A DNA stretch of 64,000 nucleotides from Rhodococcus koreensis (GTDB lineage: Bacteria > Actinomycetota > Actinomycetes > Mycobacteriales > Mycobacteriaceae), in contig NZ_FNSV01000005.1 of the NCBI RefSeq assembly GCF_900105905.1, positions 2,480,001-2,544,000 on the forward strand. Reading direction: 5' to 3'. This document shows, in pieces, positions 42,101 through 50,626 of the stretch (position 1 is its first letter; the number at the start of each line of letters is the position of its first letter). The position numbers and the translations under genes are program-made. The notes beneath the pieces are model-generated. The model was not told the DNA's origin, searched no databases, and saw nothing but the letters and a program-made list of their open reading frames with translations.

Positions 42101-42301
42101 GGCCTGATCGGGCTCGTCCTGCGCGGCGCCTCGCCCGCGACGACCGCCGCCGACGCCGTCACCCACTGGCTCACCGAACACACCACCGCCGCGGACCGCC
42201 TGGCACAGATGCTCGGCGAACTGCGCAGCCTCGACCGCGTGGACAACTCGAGCATCTGCGTCATCGACGCCGAACTGTCGCTCGCGCTGACCCGCTGCTG
42301 A
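39119..42301 (+). CDS. gdh: NAD-dependent glutamate dehydrogenase, shortened form
   Basis: A 1060-residue large-type NAD-glutamate dehydrogenase converting glutamate to 2-oxoglutarate and ammonia. Catalytic-core motifs are HSPIVEGSHVRSGPVSRGGL, the Lys-containing VPMGAKGAFVV, GGSAGYDHKAMGITARGG, and the NAD-fold GIGDMSGDVFGNGML. A helical C-terminal part of about 400 residues follows. The common actinobacterial enzyme is about 1600 residues; this one lacks most of the long N-terminal regulatory region. The ATG at 39119 follows CAGGAG. It lies just before the putrescine oxidase gene, and it could recycle the glutamate made by GABA aminotransferase. Confidence 0.9.
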   Translation: MSYTGVIPSTTDTPRPRPDEAAVSSAVLASGGTTPRLRFVDSADAQPEPAAVMVWPQGTPLLAELVALFADLGLQVASHEQLPEGEPGGPLVHRFDFSTGDFAWDAATPGLLSDAFEAAAAGHLEVDGFTRLVAAANLTWTDAVLVRAACRYLRQVGLGLSEPNIVAILLRHSDFVRGFRNLFTARFDPALAGSDRESAATDAERVLLAAIDRTATMDEDRLLRGLLSFTSAVLRTNWFRHDRTISAAPAAFKIDPSLLSLSAVVTPYREIFVHSPIVEGSHVRSGPVSRGGLRWSDRKDDFRTEVLGLMKTQHVKNSLIVPMGAKGAFVVRTETTPDAVRAAYTSFIDGLLDVTDDIVDGEVVHPRDTVIYDESDPYLVVAADKGTARFSDLANSIATRRGFWLGDAFASGGSAGYDHKAMGITARGGWVSVRRHFAEMGKNVDTDAFTVVGIGDMSGDVFGNGMLLSRAIRLVGAFDHRHIFLDPEPDSEASYRERERLAAVPGSSWDDYDRSLVSAGGGVWPRTAKKIPLSPQVRERLGVTATELPPHEVVKALLTADVDLLWNGGIGTYVKASAEVHADAADPANDAVRVEASDVRAAVIGEGGNLGLTQRARIEYALNGGRINADFIDNATGVATSDREVNLKVALDAAVAAGELPAAERNTLLARVQDEIGESVLADAASQTLAISLAEVHAPFLLGRHERLIENLERDAGISRAAEVLPSAAELSARHRAGQGLVRPEIAVLLAQSKNLVVTELLASPVLDFAVFDGVLADYFPAPIRERVPRQISGHRLAREIVAVIVAGDMIDRVGPGLIHRLEERLGVGTPEITVAYAVVRQVFDIDRLWNEVLTLPGASHRTRLNLHFGIQDLIERTTSWLLRHRTTGTDAQELIERFAKPVQELAAALPHLTGAPAQDLGTLRILAQAFALETTAQSLDVPITQVAEAYREFGRVVGLDWLSERFSVGETGTTYWEAMAGAVLVDNLQEHWHGLIGLVLRGASPATTAADAVTHWLTEHTTAADRLAQMLGELRSLDRVDNSSICVIDAELSLALTRC

Positions 42302-42354
42302 ACCCGAACCACCTTTCACGAACCGATCAGCACTTCAACCAAAGGAGCTCGAAA

Positions 42355-43716
42355 GTGCCTACTCTCCAACGTGATGTCGCCATCGTCGGCGCAGGCCCGT
42401 CCGGCCTGGCCGCAGCGACGGCGCTGCGTAAGGCGGGGTTGTCCGTCGCCGTCCTGGAGGCGCGCGACCGCGTCGGAGGCCGCACCTGGACCGACACCAT
42501 CGACGGCGCGATGCTGGAGATCGGCGGTCAGTGGGTCTCCCCCGACCAGACGGCGCTGATCTCGCTGCTCGACGAACTCGGCCTGGAGACGTTCGACCGG
42601 TACCGCGAGGGCGAATCCGTCTACATCTCGGCCGCGGGCGACCGCACCCGCTACACCGGTGAGTCGTTCCCCGTCGACGAGACCACCCGCAAGGAGATGG
42701 ACCGCCTGGTCCAGATCCTCGACGACCTCGCCGCGCAGATCGGAGCCGAGGAGCCCTGGGCGCATCCGCTGGCGCGCGAACTGGACACGATCTCGTTCAA
42801 GCACTGGCTGATCGAGCAGTCCGACGACGCCGAGGCTCGCGACAACATCGGCCTGTTCATCGCCGGCGGCATGCTGACCAAGCCCGCGCACTCGTTCTCC
42901 GCGCTGCAGGCGGTGCTGATGGCCGCGTCGGCCGGATCGTTCTCGCACCTGGTGGACGAGGACTTCATCCTCGACAAGCGGGTCATCGGCGGTATGCAGC
43001 AGGTGTCGATCCGGATGGCGGCCGCCCTCGGCGACGACGTCTTCCTGAACGCCCCCGTGCGCACCGTCCGGTGGAGCGAGGACGGCGCAGTCGTGCTGGC
43101 GGACGGGGACATTCGTGTGGAGGCCGCCCGCGTGATCCTCGCCGTCCCGCCGAACCTGTACTCCCGCATCTCGTACGACCCGCCGCTGCCGCGCCGCCAG
43201 CACCAGATGCACCAGCACCAGTCGCTGGGACTCGTTATCAAGGTGCACGCCGTGTACGAGACCCCGTTCTGGCGTGCGGACGGCTTGTCCGGCACCGGAT
43301 TCGGCGCCTCCGAGGTCGTACAGGAGGTGTACGACAACACCAACCACGAGGACACCCGCGGCACCCTCGTCGCATTCGTGTCGGACGAGAAGGCCGACGC
43401 GATGTTCGCACTGAGCGAGGAGGAGCGCCGCGCCACCATCCTCGGCTCCCTCGCCCGCTACCTCGGGCCGAAGGCCGCCGAGCCGGTGGTGTACTACGAG
43501 TCCGACTGGGGCTCCGAGGAATGGACCCGGGGCGCGTACGCCGCGAGCTTCGACCTCGGTGGCCTGCACCGGTACGGCAAGGACACGCGGACGCCGGTCG
43601 GACCGTTCCACTTCTCCTGCTCGGACATCGCCGCCGAGGGCTACCAGCACGTGGACGGCGCCGTCCGGATGGGTCAGCGCACCGCCGCGGACATCGTCGC
43701 CCGCCTCGGAAAGTAA
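42355..43716 (+). CDS. puo: Putrescine oxidase (FAD-dependent)
   Basis: A 453-residue flavin amine oxidase that turns putrescine into 4-aminobutanal, ammonia and hydrogen peroxide. The FAD site is VAIVGAGPSGLAAATA, followed by LEARDRVGGRTWT and the substrate-side GGQWVSPDQ. The C-terminal FAD-contact block is HVDGAVRMGQRTAADI. The length and blocks such as FIAGGMLTKPAHSFSALQA match the characterised Rhodococcus enzyme as I remember it. The start is GTG at 42355, with AAAGGAG 8 bases upstream. It heads the polyamine island and is convergent with the PucR gene across a shared hairpin. Confidence 0.95.
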   Translation: MPTLQRDVAIVGAGPSGLAAATALRKAGLSVAVLEARDRVGGRTWTDTIDGAMLEIGGQWVSPDQTALISLLDELGLETFDRYREGESVYISAAGDRTRYTGESFPVDETTRKEMDRLVQILDDLAAQIGAEEPWAHPLARELDTISFKHWLIEQSDDAEARDNIGLFIAGGMLTKPAHSFSALQAVLMAASAGSFSHLVDEDFILDKRVIGGMQQVSIRMAAALGDDVFLNAPVRTVRWSEDGAVVLADGDIRVEAARVILAVPPNLYSRISYDPPLPRRQHQMHQHQSLGLVIKVHAVYETPFWRADGLSGTGFGASEVVQEVYDNTNHEDTRGTLVAFVSDEKADAMFALSEEERRATILGSLARYLGPKAAEPVVYYESDWGSEEWTRGAYAASFDLGGLHRYGKDTRTPVGPFHFSCSDIAAEGYQHVDGAVRMGQRTAADIVARLGK

Positions 43717-43724
43717 TCCCGTCC

Positions 43725-43762
43725 GATCATCGCCCGGCAGTCACGACTGCCGGGCGATGATC
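43725..43762. terminator. Bidirectional hairpin between puo and the PucR gene
   Basis: Perfect 17-base arms GATCATCGCCCGGCAGT / ACTGCCGGGCGATGATC around a 4-base loop. The right arm codes for the last residues of the PucR protein, so the hairpin overlaps that gene's 3' end. Confidence 0.8.
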
Positions 43763-45267
43763 GCGAGCAGCAGTTCGGCGCGCACGCGCGCCACGTCCAG
43801 CCGGCAGTCGATCAGCGATTCGATCCGCGCCATGCGGCTGCGCAGGGTGTGCCGGTGCACGCCCATCACCGCCGCCGCCGACTCCCAGTGCCCGTTCGCC
43901 TCGAGGAACGCCCGCAGCGACCCCAGCAATTCGGTGCCGTTGCTGCGGTCGTAGTCGTCGATCGGCGAGATCATCGTGTCCGCCAGCGAGTTCAGCACCT
44001 CCCGCGTCGAACTGAACGCGAGCAGCGCGCTGCCGGTCAGCGCCGCGAATTCCAGCGGATCCGCCCCCGCCTCGGCGGCCGACGCGGCGAGTTGGGACTG
44101 TTCGATGGCCGCCACGAGACCGGCGACCTCCCGCCGCCCGCTCAGCCCGGCCCGGATCGCCTTCCGCTCCGGGGCGGACAGACTGCGCAGCATCGCCCGC
44201 GCGAAGTCGACATCGTCGGTTCCCCGCAGCAGGACGGTGACCCGCGCATCGTGCCTGCGTGAGAACAGTTGCCGTCCGGCCTTGTTCATGGCCACCGCGA
44301 CCGCCGACTCGGCCCGTTCCGCGAGCGCGGGCGTCTCGGCCACGACCGTGAGTCCGCGGACCATGCCGTCCGCGTCCGCGGCGTGCCGGATCTGCGACCA
44401 CGCGGGCGCGAGGTCGCGGTCCTCGGTGAGCAGCAGGCCGAGGGCGTGCGAATTGAGCCGGTTCTGTGCCGTCCTGAGCCGCACCGGCTTCTCGAAATCC
44501 AACGCGAGCAACGAGTTCGCGTGACCGAGCAAGATCTGGTCCACGTGACTGAGCGCGGTGGGACTGATCACGGCGAGGTGGCCGTGCGGGGTGCTGCCGA
44601 CGCTGATCTGCTGCACCGTGATCGAGGCGCCCGAGCGCGCGAGCGACACGCTGCTCGACGCCCCGCCGGTGCCCGCCTCCAGCACGTCCCGCAGTTCCCC
44701 GAGCACGTCCTCCGCGGGCTGCGCCGGATGCGCCTCCAGCACCCGGCCGGACAGGTCGAGGAGCAGGACGGTGGACGACGTGGCGACGGCGAGTTCGCGG
44801 ACGGTGGCGCCGGTGCCGCCCTGGATGACGGCGCGGGTCATCCGCGGTTGCGCCCGGGACGCGCGCAGCACCGCCTCGTACTCCTGCTCGGCCAGACGGT
44901 TCATGACCCTCTTGACCACCGCCGCGAACGGCGTGGGCAGCGGTATCTCGAGCAGCGGCAGTCCGATCTCGTCGGCGACGACCACCAGGTCCTCGGGCAC
45001 CTCGGGATGGGAGAGTCCGGTGCCGAACCCGACCGCCGCCACGCCGGCCTCGCCGAGTCCGCGCAGGTACCGCGCCCGGTCGGCGGCCGTCAGCGGAAGC
45101 CGGATGCCGGTGGTGAGGAGCAATTCGCCGCCGGAGAGCCAGCGGACGGGGTCCTGCAATTCGGTGGCGTGGGCGAACGTGATCTCGTTGCCGAGACCGG
45201 CGGCGCCACCCTTCAGTTCGAGAGCCAGGTCCGGCTGGGACAACATCCAGCGAACGGGAACGGTCAT
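43741..45267 (-). CDS. PucR-family transcriptional regulator
   Basis: A 508-residue regulator. The N-terminal PucR ligand-side domain (about residues 10-130) includes HATELQDPVRWLSGGELLLT. A middle GGDEF-like region follows, and the C-terminal PucR HTH is EANGHWESAAAVMGVHRHTL followed by RSRMARIESL. Regulators of this type control purine, GABA and amine use. The ATG at 45267 follows GCAGGAGCC; an upstream start adds 24 residues of less family-like sequence. It is divergent from the MFS gene and shares with it an intergenic region holding two palindromic operators. Confidence 0.9.
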   Translation of the reverse strand: MTVPVRWMLSQPDLALELKGGAAGLGNEITFAHATELQDPVRWLSGGELLLTTGIRLPLTAADRARYLRGLGEAGVAAVGFGTGLSHPEVPEDLVVVADEIGLPLLEIPLPTPFAAVVKRVMNRLAEQEYEAVLRASRAQPRMTRAVIQGGTGATVRELAVATSSTVLLLDLSGRVLEAHPAQPAEDVLGELRDVLEAGTGGASSSVSLARSGASITVQQISVGSTPHGHLAVISPTALSHVDQILLGHANSLLALDFEKPVRLRTAQNRLNSHALGLLLTEDRDLAPAWSQIRHAADADGMVRGLTVVAETPALAERAESAVAVAMNKAGRQLFSRRHDARVTVLLRGTDDVDFARAMLRSLSAPERKAIRAGLSGRREVAGLVAAIEQSQLAASAAEAGADPLEFAALTGSALLAFSSTREVLNSLADTMISPIDDYDRSNGTELLGSLRAFLEANGHWESAAAVMGVHRHTLRSRMARIESLIDCRLDVARVRAELLLAIIARQS

Positions 45268-45413
45268 GTCGGCTCCTGCGCAGTGTGCGGTCGGGTCCGT
45301 GTCACCCTGACCGGTCGGAATGGGGATAGCGCTGGACAAGTTGGCCAGCTGAGCACGGACGACTACTCCATTGTGTCAGACGCCGACCTCGAGCACCGCC
45401 GAAACGCAACATT

Positions 45414-45430
45414 AACGAATCAAGTTCGTT
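45414..45430. promoter_or_regulatory. Palindromic operator 1, AACGAA-N5-TTCGTT
   Basis: Perfect 6-base arms around TCAAG, in the PucR-MFS intergenic region. The same motif occurs 54 bases away (operator 2) and before the N-carbamoylputrescine amidase gene (operator 3). Confidence 0.65.
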
Positions 45431-45464
45431 TGCCCCCTTGCGCGCGGGACGCACCCTCCGCATA

Positions 45465-45487
45465 CTTAACGAATCCCATTCGCTAAG
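45465..45487. promoter_or_regulatory. Palindromic operator 2, extended
   Basis: Arms CTTAACGAA / TTCGCTAAG (one mismatch) around TCCCA. The 5' flank CATACTTAACGAATCC is shared letter for letter with operator 3 at 62 kb. It lies 70 bases before the MFS start. Confidence 0.7.
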
Positions 45488-45556
45488 TGACCCACGTCTC
45501 ACGCGGGCCGCCACCCGAGACCCGGAGTTGTCGTTGACCCACCCCAGGAATCCCAC

Positions 45557-46795
45557 GTGACCGCCGCCGTCCGCGTCCCCCTGACCCTCGGCCGCGGTAT
45601 CGCCACCTTCAGCGTCTTCGTCGTCGGCTACATCACGGCCAATCTCATCCCGCTCATGATCATCGCGATGGTCGACGACCTCGGCGTCACCCAGACCGTC
45701 GCCGGCGCCGTCCTCACCGGTTCACTGCTGGCCACCGCGCTCGTCTGCCTCGCGACCACCCGATGGGCGGCCGGCCGCTCACGCCACCTGCTCGGCCGCG
45801 TCAGCCTCGTCGTGATGGCCACCGGTTTCGGCGCCGCCGCCCTCGTCCACTCCGCGCCGATCGCGTGCGCCGCCATCATCGTCGGCGGGATCGGCGCCGG
45901 CGGCGCGGTCGCGGTCGGCGGGGCCGCCCTGGCCGCGCTGAACAATCCGAACCGGGTGTCCGGGATCAACGGTCTCGTCAACCGCACCGCGGTCACCGGG
46001 GTTCTCGCGCTCATCCCGATCCTCGGCCTGCACATGACCAATGCGTTCGGGATCGTCGCGGTGCTGGCGCTGGCGACGGTGTTCACGATCGCCTGGCTGC
46101 CGTCCGCCCCCGCCGTCGACGAGGACGAGCCGAGCGCGGCGCACACCCGAACCCCGTTGCCCGAGGGCGTCACCGAGAAGAAACTGGCCGTCGCCGGCTT
46201 CTCCCTGCTCGTACTCTTCGCGATCTGGGCGATCGGCGAGGACTCGCTGTGGGCGGTGTCCGGCATCATGGGCGCCGAACACGCCTCCCTGACCGAACAG
46301 CAGATGGGTCTGGCGCTCAGCCTGTCCACCGCGGGCGGCATCGCCGCCGCCCTCGTCCTCACCGCGCTCGGTTCGCGCCTCGGCCGCACCGTCCCCACCG
46401 CCGTCCTCCTCGGATTCGGCGCCGCCCTGAAACTGGGCTCGTGCCTGGCCACCGATTCGACGACGTATCTGGTGCTCATCATCGCCTGGAACACGGTGTA
46501 CGCCGCGGCCTTCATCTACGTGGTGGCCATCGCCGCCGCGCTGGACTCGTCCGGCCGCTGGTCCGCCCCGCTCCTGGGCACATATCTGGTGGGGTCGGCG
46601 TTCGCCCCGCTCTTCGGCACGCTCGTGACCGGCGCCGTCGGGTACGTCGCGTTCGGCTTCGTCCTGGCGGGCATCAGCCTCGCCCTGCTCGTGCCGATCG
46701 TCTGGATCGCCCGCCTGTCGACGCGCACCGAGCAGGCCTCCGCGTTACCCGGACAGGATCCCGCTGCCCGGTACACCACCTCGGTCGTCGTCTGA
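45557..46795 (+). CDS. MFS transporter of the polyamine island
   Basis: A 412-residue major facilitator with about twelve helices, beginning TAAVRVPLTLGRGIATFSVF. The loop after helix 2 shows RWAAGRSRHLLGRVSL, a variant of the family motif. A His/Thr-rich central loop (SAAHTRTPLPEGVTEKK) separates the halves. It probably moves an amine, amide or related compound used by the island; the direction and substrate are not known. The amidohydrolase starts 17 bases after its stop, so both are one operon under the two AACGAA operators. The start is GTG at 45557. Confidence 0.87.
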   Translation: MTAAVRVPLTLGRGIATFSVFVVGYITANLIPLMIIAMVDDLGVTQTVAGAVLTGSLLATALVCLATTRWAAGRSRHLLGRVSLVVMATGFGAAALVHSAPIACAAIIVGGIGAGGAVAVGGAALAALNNPNRVSGINGLVNRTAVTGVLALIPILGLHMTNAFGIVAVLALATVFTIAWLPSAPAVDEDEPSAAHTRTPLPEGVTEKKLAVAGFSLLVLFAIWAIGEDSLWAVSGIMGAEHASLTEQQMGLALSLSTAGGIAAALVLTALGSRLGRTVPTAVLLGFGAALKLGSCLATDSTTYLVLIIAWNTVYAAAFIYVVAIAAALDSSGRWSAPLLGTYLVGSAFAPLFGTLVTGAVGYVAFGFVLAGISLALLVPIVWIARLSTRTEQASALPGQDPAARYTTSVVV

Positions 46796-46812
46796 CGGAA
46801 AGAGAGAACATC

Positions 46813-48459
46813 ATGAACACGGACACGACCCACTACCGCGGCGGCCGGATCTTCACCGCCGCCGAACCGGCCTGGGCCGAGTCGATGATCGTCCGGGGCG
46901 ACCGCCTCACGTACGTCGGCGACACCGCGACCGCCGACACGCTGTCCGGCGACGCCCGCGTCGTCGACCTCGGCGGGGCATTCGTCCTGCCCGGCTTCAT
47001 CGACGCCCACACCCACCTGCTGATGATGGGACAGGCCCTGCAGAAGGTGGACCTGCAGAGCGCCGCCGACCTGACCGACATCCAGGACCGCATCCGCCGG
47101 TTCGCCGCCGAGAACCCGGACGCACCCCGGCTCCTCGGCCGCAGCTGGCTGTTCTCCGCACTCGACGGGCACCCGCCGACGCGTCAGATGATCGACGCCG
47201 CCGAAGCCGACCGACCCGTCTACCTCGATTCCAACGACGTGCACTCGGCGTGGGTGAACACCGCCGCGCTGCGCGAACTCGGCATCGACGCGGACACCCC
47301 GGACCCGATCGGCGGCCGGATCGAGCGCGATCCCGTCACCGGCGAGGCCACCGGCATGCTGTTCGAGACGGCGGTGACCCAGATCGTGTGGCCCGCCCTC
47401 GCGAAGGTGATCAGCAACGACGAACGGGACACCGCGCTCGCGGCCGCCTTCGAGCAGTATCTCGCCGACGGCGTCACCGGCGCGGTCGACATGGCGCTCG
47501 GCGCGGACGAGGTCGCCGCGCTCGAACGCGCACTGGCCGCAGGCGGCGGCACGCTGCCGCTGCGGGTGGCCGGGCACTGGCTGATCGAACGAACCGATTC
47601 GGAAGAGGACAACGTCCGCCAGGTGCACGAGGCGGCGGAGTACCAGCAGCGTCTGCAGGGCCCCTGGCTGCGGATGGCCGGGATCAAGGTCATCATCGAC
47701 GGTGTCATCGACAGCTGCACCGCCGCCATGAAAGAGCCGTACTCGGACGGCACGAACGCCGAACCGATCTGGGACCTCGCCGCGCTGGCACCGGTCGTCG
47801 CTGCGGCCGACGCCGCCGGACTCCAGGTGGCGATGCACGCCATCGGTGACGAGGCGTCGGAGATCGCGCTCGACGCGCTCGAACACGCCGTCGCCACCAA
47901 CGGGATTCGCCCGCGACGGCACCGGATGGAGCACCTGGAGACGATCACGGAGGACAACGTGCAGCGGCTCGCCCGGCTCGGCGTCGTCGCCTCGATGCAG
48001 CCGGTGCACGCCGACCCGGCGATCCAGGAGAACTGGCGGGCGATGCTGGGCGACCATCGGGTCGAGCGGGCGTTCCCGTGGCCCGAGATGACGGCGGCGG
48101 GCGCTGTCCTCGCGCTGGGCTCCGACGCCCCCACCGCACCGCATCCCCCGCTGCCCAACATGTACATCGCGACGACGCGCAAGTCCGCGATCGATCCGGC
48201 GCTCGCGCCCAACCTGCCCGAGTACGCACTGCCGATGGCGGACGCGCTCGCGCACGCCACCCGCGACGCCGCCTACTCGTGCCGCTGGGACGACCTCACC
48301 GGTCAACTCGTCGCGGGCAAGGCCGCCGACTTCGTGGTCCTCGACGGGGATCCGTTCACCGCCGGCGCCGATTCCCTCCTCACCGCGCGGGTGCAGCTCA
48401 CCGTGGTGGCCGGCTCGGTGCGCCACGAGGCGGAGGTGGCAGGCAGCCACCCGAGGTAG
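46813..48459 (+). CDS. Amidohydrolase, YtcJ-like
   Basis: A 548-residue metal-dependent amidohydrolase. The metal motif HxH is in PGFIDAHTHLLMMG, further ligands or catalytic residues are in VAMHAIGDEASE, and the late Asp is in LGSDAPTAPHPP. The central Lys position (GIKVIIDGVID) is typical of enzymes with a carboxylated Lys or a conserved strand there. It is cytosolic, with no signal peptide. It follows the MFS transporter, so it probably hydrolyses an amide or cyclic amide brought in by it. The exact substrate is unknown. Confidence 0.85.
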   Translation: MNTDTTHYRGGRIFTAAEPAWAESMIVRGDRLTYVGDTATADTLSGDARVVDLGGAFVLPGFIDAHTHLLMMGQALQKVDLQSAADLTDIQDRIRRFAAENPDAPRLLGRSWLFSALDGHPPTRQMIDAAEADRPVYLDSNDVHSAWVNTAALRELGIDADTPDPIGGRIERDPVTGEATGMLFETAVTQIVWPALAKVISNDERDTALAAAFEQYLADGVTGAVDMALGADEVAALERALAAGGGTLPLRVAGHWLIERTDSEEDNVRQVHEAAEYQQRLQGPWLRMAGIKVIIDGVIDSCTAAMKEPYSDGTNAEPIWDLAALAPVVAAADAAGLQVAMHAIGDEASEIALDALEHAVATNGIRPRRHRMEHLETITEDNVQRLARLGVVASMQPVHADPAIQENWRAMLGDHRVERAFPWPEMTAAGAVLALGSDAPTAPHPPLPNMYIATTRKSAIDPALAPNLPEYALPMADALAHATRDAAYSCRWDDLTGQLVAGKAADFVVLDGDPFTAGADSLLTARVQLTVVAGSVRHEAEVAGSHPR

Positions 48460-48468
48460 CCGACCCGC

Positions 48469-49092
48469 TCAGTCCCGTTCGGCTGCGGCGTCTTCCGTGA
48501 CGCCGCAGCCGATCTGCTCACAGAACCCCAGCATCGCCGTGCGCGCGGCATCGACGGTGATGAGACTGTTTCCGCCGACGATGTGCAGACCGTACGCGTC
48601 TTCGAGGGCCACCAGATTCATTGCCGCCTGGTCGATGTCGCCGCGCACGGCGAACTCCCCCGACGCGTGCCCGTCGCCGAGGATCGCGCGGTAGGTCGCG
48701 AGTTGCCGCAGATACATCTTCCGGACCAGTTCGTCGTGCAGCGCCGAAGTGCCCGACATGAAGTCGAATTCGTAGAGCAGCCGCATCAGGGTGTCGTCGG
48801 GCCCGCTCGGCAGCCCCGCGTCGACGGCCGTCCTCAGCTTGGCGGCGTACGACGCCTGGGCGGCCACCGCCTCGTCGCGCTGATCGCAGTAGCGTTCGGT
48901 GCCCGCCCGGTGCGCCTCGACGAGAAGCGCATCCAGGTCGTCGAAATAGTAGAGCAGCGCACCGCGCGTCAGGCCCGCCCGCTTCGCCACGTCGGTCAGG
49001 GAGAGGGACCGCAGTCCGTGCACGGATCCGGCCTGCAGCGTGGCCTCGATGAGTTCGGAACGCCGCTGCTTCTGAGTGTTCGGTCGCGCCAT
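48469..49092 (-). CDS. TetR-family regulator (upstream of APC permease)
   Basis: A 207-residue regulator. The N-terminal HTH is seen as LSLTDVAKRAGLTRGALLYY, after RRSELIEATLQAG. The ligand domain has an acidic stretch (YEFDFMSGTSALHDEL). The ATG at 49092 is chosen because MARPNTQKQRRSEL fits the family start. It is divergent from the APC permease gene, with a perfect TTTGAC-N6-GTCAAA palindrome in between that could be its operator. The ligand is unknown, perhaps an amine or amide. Confidence 0.9.
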   Translation of the reverse strand: MARPNTQKQRRSELIEATLQAGSVHGLRSLSLTDVAKRAGLTRGALLYYFDDLDALLVEAHRAGTERYCDQRDEAVAAQASYAAKLRTAVDAGLPSGPDDTLMRLLYEFDFMSGTSALHDELVRKMYLRQLATYRAILGDGHASGEFAVRGDIDQAAMNLVALEDAYGLHIVGGNSLITVDAARTAMLGFCEQIGCGVTEDAAAERD

Positions 49093-49137
49093 GCCGTTGA
49101 CAGTAGCCGACGTGATCTGTGACACTCGGCCCAGTTG

Positions 49138-49155
49138 TTTGACGGATGTGTCAAA
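49138..49155. promoter_or_regulatory. Palindrome TTTGAC-N6-GTCAAA, candidate TetR operator
   Basis: Perfect 6-base arms with GGATGT between, in the gap between the divergent TetR gene (start 49092) and APC permease gene (start 49196), 41 bases before the permease ATG. It differs from the AACGAA operators, so a separate regulator is likely. Confidence 0.6.
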
Positions 49156-49195
49156 AAACTATTCGACCCCCTCACCCTCCCCGAACGGACAGCTC

Positions 49196-50626
49196 ATGGA
49201 CCAGACCGCCCGGCCGCCCACCGCCACTCCCCCCGCCGCCGCGGGCGCCTACGAGGCCTCGCTCTCGCGGAGCATCGGCGTCGGCGGGAACATCCTGATC
49301 ACCCTGTCGTCGATCTCACCGGCGTCGAGCGTCTTCATCCTCGGCGGCTCGGCCCTCGCCCTGTTCGGCACCGGCGTCTTCTGGGCGTTCCTCATCGCCG
49401 GCGTCGTCAGCATCCTCATCGCCTTCTGCTACGCCGAACTCGCCTCCGCGTATCCCGTTGCCGGCGGCGACTATTCGCTGGTGTCGCGGGCACTCGGACC
49501 GGCCTTCGGCGTCGCCACGTTCTTCATCAGCCTCATCTCCCTGCCGCTGATCATCGCGGTCTTCGCCCTCGGCGTCGCCGACTATCTGGGCGTCGCGATC
49601 CACGGACTGTCGCCGCAGCAGACCGCCCTGGTCGTGGTCGTGATCACCACCGTGACCGCGTGTTTCGACATCCGGACGAACGCGTGGCTCACCGGGGTCT
49701 TCCTGGGTGTCGAGATGGCGGCGCTGGTCCTGCTCACCGTCCTGGGTTTCGTCCACATGGAACGGCCGCTGTCGAGCCTGCTCAGCCCGGAGGTCCTCGA
49801 CCCGGCCACCGGCCAGCTCGCACCGCTGGCGATCTCCGGACTGATGCTGGCCGTCACCCAGGGCATCTTCGCCTACAACGGGTACGGCGGCGCCGTGTAC
49901 TTCGCCGAGGAGACCAAGAATGCCGCCCGCTCGATCGCGAAGGCCGTGATCTGGAGCGCCGTCATCACCGTCGCCACCGAACTCGTCCCGCTGATCGCCA
50001 TCATGGTCGGCGCCCGCTCGCAGACCGAACTCTTCGGTTCCAGCCTCCCCGTCGAGGCCTTCCTCACCGAACGCGCCGGTCACGCCGTCGCCATGGTGGT
50101 CATGCTCTCGATCGCCCTCGCCGTGATCAACGCGATCATCGCGATCACGCTGCAGGCCGGCAGGCTCCTCTACGCCGCCGCTCGCGATCGCGCCCTCCCC
50201 GGGACCGTCGCGGCGCCGCTGCAGGCCGTCAGCACCAAGGGCCGCGTCCCCGTCCTCGCCACCGTCGTGATGGGCGCCATCGCATTCGCCGCGTGCTTCG
50301 TCCCGCTGGACGTCCTGCTCACCGCCACCGGGTCGACCCTGACGTTCACCTACCTGTTCATCGCGCTGGCCGCGATCAACCACCGCCGCGGCGGCACCGC
50401 CCGACCCGGCTACCGGATGCCGTTGTGGCCGCTGGCCCCGGGAATCTGCATCGCCGCACTCGGTCTCGTCTTCGTCGTCACCCTGCTCGACCCGGAGCAG
50501 TGGCTCAGCCTCGGCATCTCCCTCGGGCTCGTCGCCGCCGGCTTCGTCTACTTCGCCCTGTACCTGCGACCGCGCAAGAACACCCACCTGCTGCTGCTCG
50601 ACGCCGCCCCCGAGGAGACCTGCTGA
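49196..50626 (+). CDS. APC-family amine/amino acid permease
   Basis: A 476-residue amino acid-polyamine-organocation permease with about twelve helices. Helix 1 is around GVGGNILITLSSISPASSVF, in line with the unwound Gly-rich motif of the family. Other family blocks are YAELASAYPVAGGDYSLVSR and FAYNGYGGAVYFAEETKN. It takes up an amine or amino acid such as putrescine or GABA. The ATG at 49196 has no strong ribosome site; the frame is open upstream, but the sequence there is not protein-like. The stop overlaps the next start (TGATG). Confidence 0.88.
   Translation: MDQTARPPTATPPAAAGAYEASLSRSIGVGGNILITLSSISPASSVFILGGSALALFGTGVFWAFLIAGVVSILIAFCYAELASAYPVAGGDYSLVSRALGPAFGVATFFISLISLPLIIAVFALGVADYLGVAIHGLSPQQTALVVVVITTVTACFDIRTNAWLTGVFLGVEMAALVLLTVLGFVHMERPLSSLLSPEVLDPATGQLAPLAISGLMLAVTQGIFAYNGYGGAVYFAEETKNAARSIAKAVIWSAVITVATELVPLIAIMVGARSQTELFGSSLPVEAFLTERAGHAVAMVVMLSIALAVINAIIAITLQAGRLLYAAARDRALPGTVAAPLQAVSTKGRVPVLATVVMGAIAFAACFVPLDVLLTATGSTLTFTYLFIALAAINHRRGGTARPGYRMPLWPLAPGICIAALGLVFVVTLLDPEQWLSLGISLGLVAAGFVYFALYLRPRKNTHLLLLDAAPEETC

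Noticed and set aside
39896-42319. An 807-codon minus-strand frame opposite the glutamate dehydrogenase gene
   Set aside because: It mirrors the coding strand's third-position GC bias and has no motifs.
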